Positions 13,347-13,735 of a stretch of DNA of 13,735 bases are shown in pieces (the stretch's first letter is position 1; each line of letters starts with the position of its first letter). Origin of the DNA: Chloroflexota bacterium. Lineage in GTDB: Bacteria; Chloroflexota; UBA5177; JANWHV01. Made by a program: the position numbers and the translations under genes. Where the stretch lies: positions 1 to 13,735 of the forward strand of contig JAICHN010000092.1 of the NCBI GenBank assembly GCA_025924845.1, written 5' to 3'. The notes under the pieces are model-generated. The model did no database searches. It was not told where the DNA came from and saw only the letters and a program-made list of their open reading frames with translations.

Positions 13347-13735
13347 ATGTCCACCAGGCTGCCGCCCGATACCGCGCACGTCACCTACAGCCGGCAATAT
13401 CGGCGTTGTCGCAAAACCGGCTGTAGGGTGTGCGCGGACGGCAACGCGGGACACGGGCCCTACTGGTTCGCCTACTGGCGTGAAAACGGCAAGCTGCTCT
13501 CACGCTACCTCGGCAAGACGGCACCCCCTGGGGCTGAGTATGCCGGAGCGCTGGATCGTGCCGAAGCCCCGGCCAGGTCCGCGGCGCTACGCGTGCGCAC
13601 CCTGGGCGGCCTGGAAGTCCGGCGTGGTCCCGACCTCATTCCGGCGGCCCGCTGGAACCGCCGCGCCGTGCGTGACCTCCTTACCTGCCTATTAAGCGCG
13701 CCGGGGCATCGCGTACACCGCGAACAGGTGGCCGA
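13347..13735 (+). CDS. Regulator with Cys-rich N-terminal domain and BTAD/SARP-type winged helix, 3' end outside window
   Basis: Start of a transcriptional activator; 129 codons are visible and the frame is open to the window end. ATG at 13347 has GAGGGAG 5 nt upstream. Residues 14-57 read TYSRQYRRCRKTGCRVC then GHGPYWFAYW and LSRYLGK, with Cys at 21, 26, 29 and His 36. This is the DUF6788-like pattern, probably a small metal-binding unit. From residue 81 (LRVRTLGGLEVRRG, then a WNRRAVRDLLTCLLSAPGH stretch and VHREQVA) it matches the OmpR-like winged helix found in BTAD/SARP activators. Such proteins continue with a bacterial transcriptional activator domain and sometimes an NB-ARC ATPase and TPR repeats; what follows here cannot be seen. 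An 11-bp inverted repeat lies inside the coding sequence. Confidence 0.82.
   Translation, partial: MSTRLPPDTAHVTYSRQYRRCRKTGCRVCADGNAGHGPYWFAYWRENGKLLSRYLGKTAPPGAEYAGALDRAEAPARSAALRVRTLGGLEVRRGPDLIPAARWNRRAVRDLLTCLLSAPGHRVHREQVA
13384..13427 (+). repeat. 11-bp inverted repeat inside the regulator coding sequence
   Basis: CCTACAGCCGG at 13384-13394 pairs exactly with CCGGCTGTAGG at 13417-13427 across 22 nt. It spans the codons of the cysteine motif near the start of the gene, so an mRNA hairpin early in translation is possible. Confidence 0.45.

Overview
This is a GC-rich bacterial chromosomal window. It most resembles a Chloroflexota genome of the Thermomicrobia/Ktedonobacteria type. That placement rests on recognised protein families (a Cys-rich domain fused to a BTAD-type activator, an LRV-repeat protein, a DUF2079 membrane protein, small Tat-secreted and DABB proteins) and on weakly conserved -10 boxes of the TATACT kind. 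It is an inference from family recall, not from a search. No rRNA, tRNA, CRISPR array, transposase or phage gene was seen.

Layout. (1) 1-2780: the 3' part of a sugar ABC importer operon, with a solute-binding protein (5' end outside the window) and two overlapping permeases. No ATPase gene follows. (2) 2781-5473: small accessory genes and gene debris. There is an antitoxin-like gene followed by a PIN toxin cut off in mid-domain, a reversed C-terminal scrap of a MazF/PemK toxin abutting it, a DABB-fold protein, a DUF1653 protein, a Tat-secreted protein on the minus strand and a C-terminal methyltransferase fragment. (3) 5453-8657, minus strand: a PLP-dependent group II decarboxylase whose coding region extends upstream of any usual start codon, a decayed nucleotidyltransferase tail, and a DUF2079 membrane protein. 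(4) 9012-11381: an LRV-repeat protein convergent with a group 2 sigma-70 factor, separated by a perfect 20-bp hairpin. (5) 11618-13121: a small membrane protein convergent with a likely two-gene unit, a small RYxSYLLRxWR-type protein followed by a secreted NPCBM-like/Ig-like protein. (6) 13347-end: the start of a regulator with a C-x4-C-x2-C motif and a winged-helix activator domain, preceded by a perfect 12-bp inverted repeat that overlaps its -35 box.

Only the ABC operon and perhaps the 13121-12001 pair look like genes that work together; the rest are single transcription units. The most notable pattern is four truncated accessory-gene remnants (PIN, MazF, methyltransferase, nucleotidyltransferase) within about 4 kb. 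This looks like a degraded accessory island rather than a functioning new system. I did not find a clear new multi-gene system. The best leads are the PIN/MazF junction, the decarboxylase start, the palindrome at the last promoter, and the 13121-12001 secreted-protein unit.
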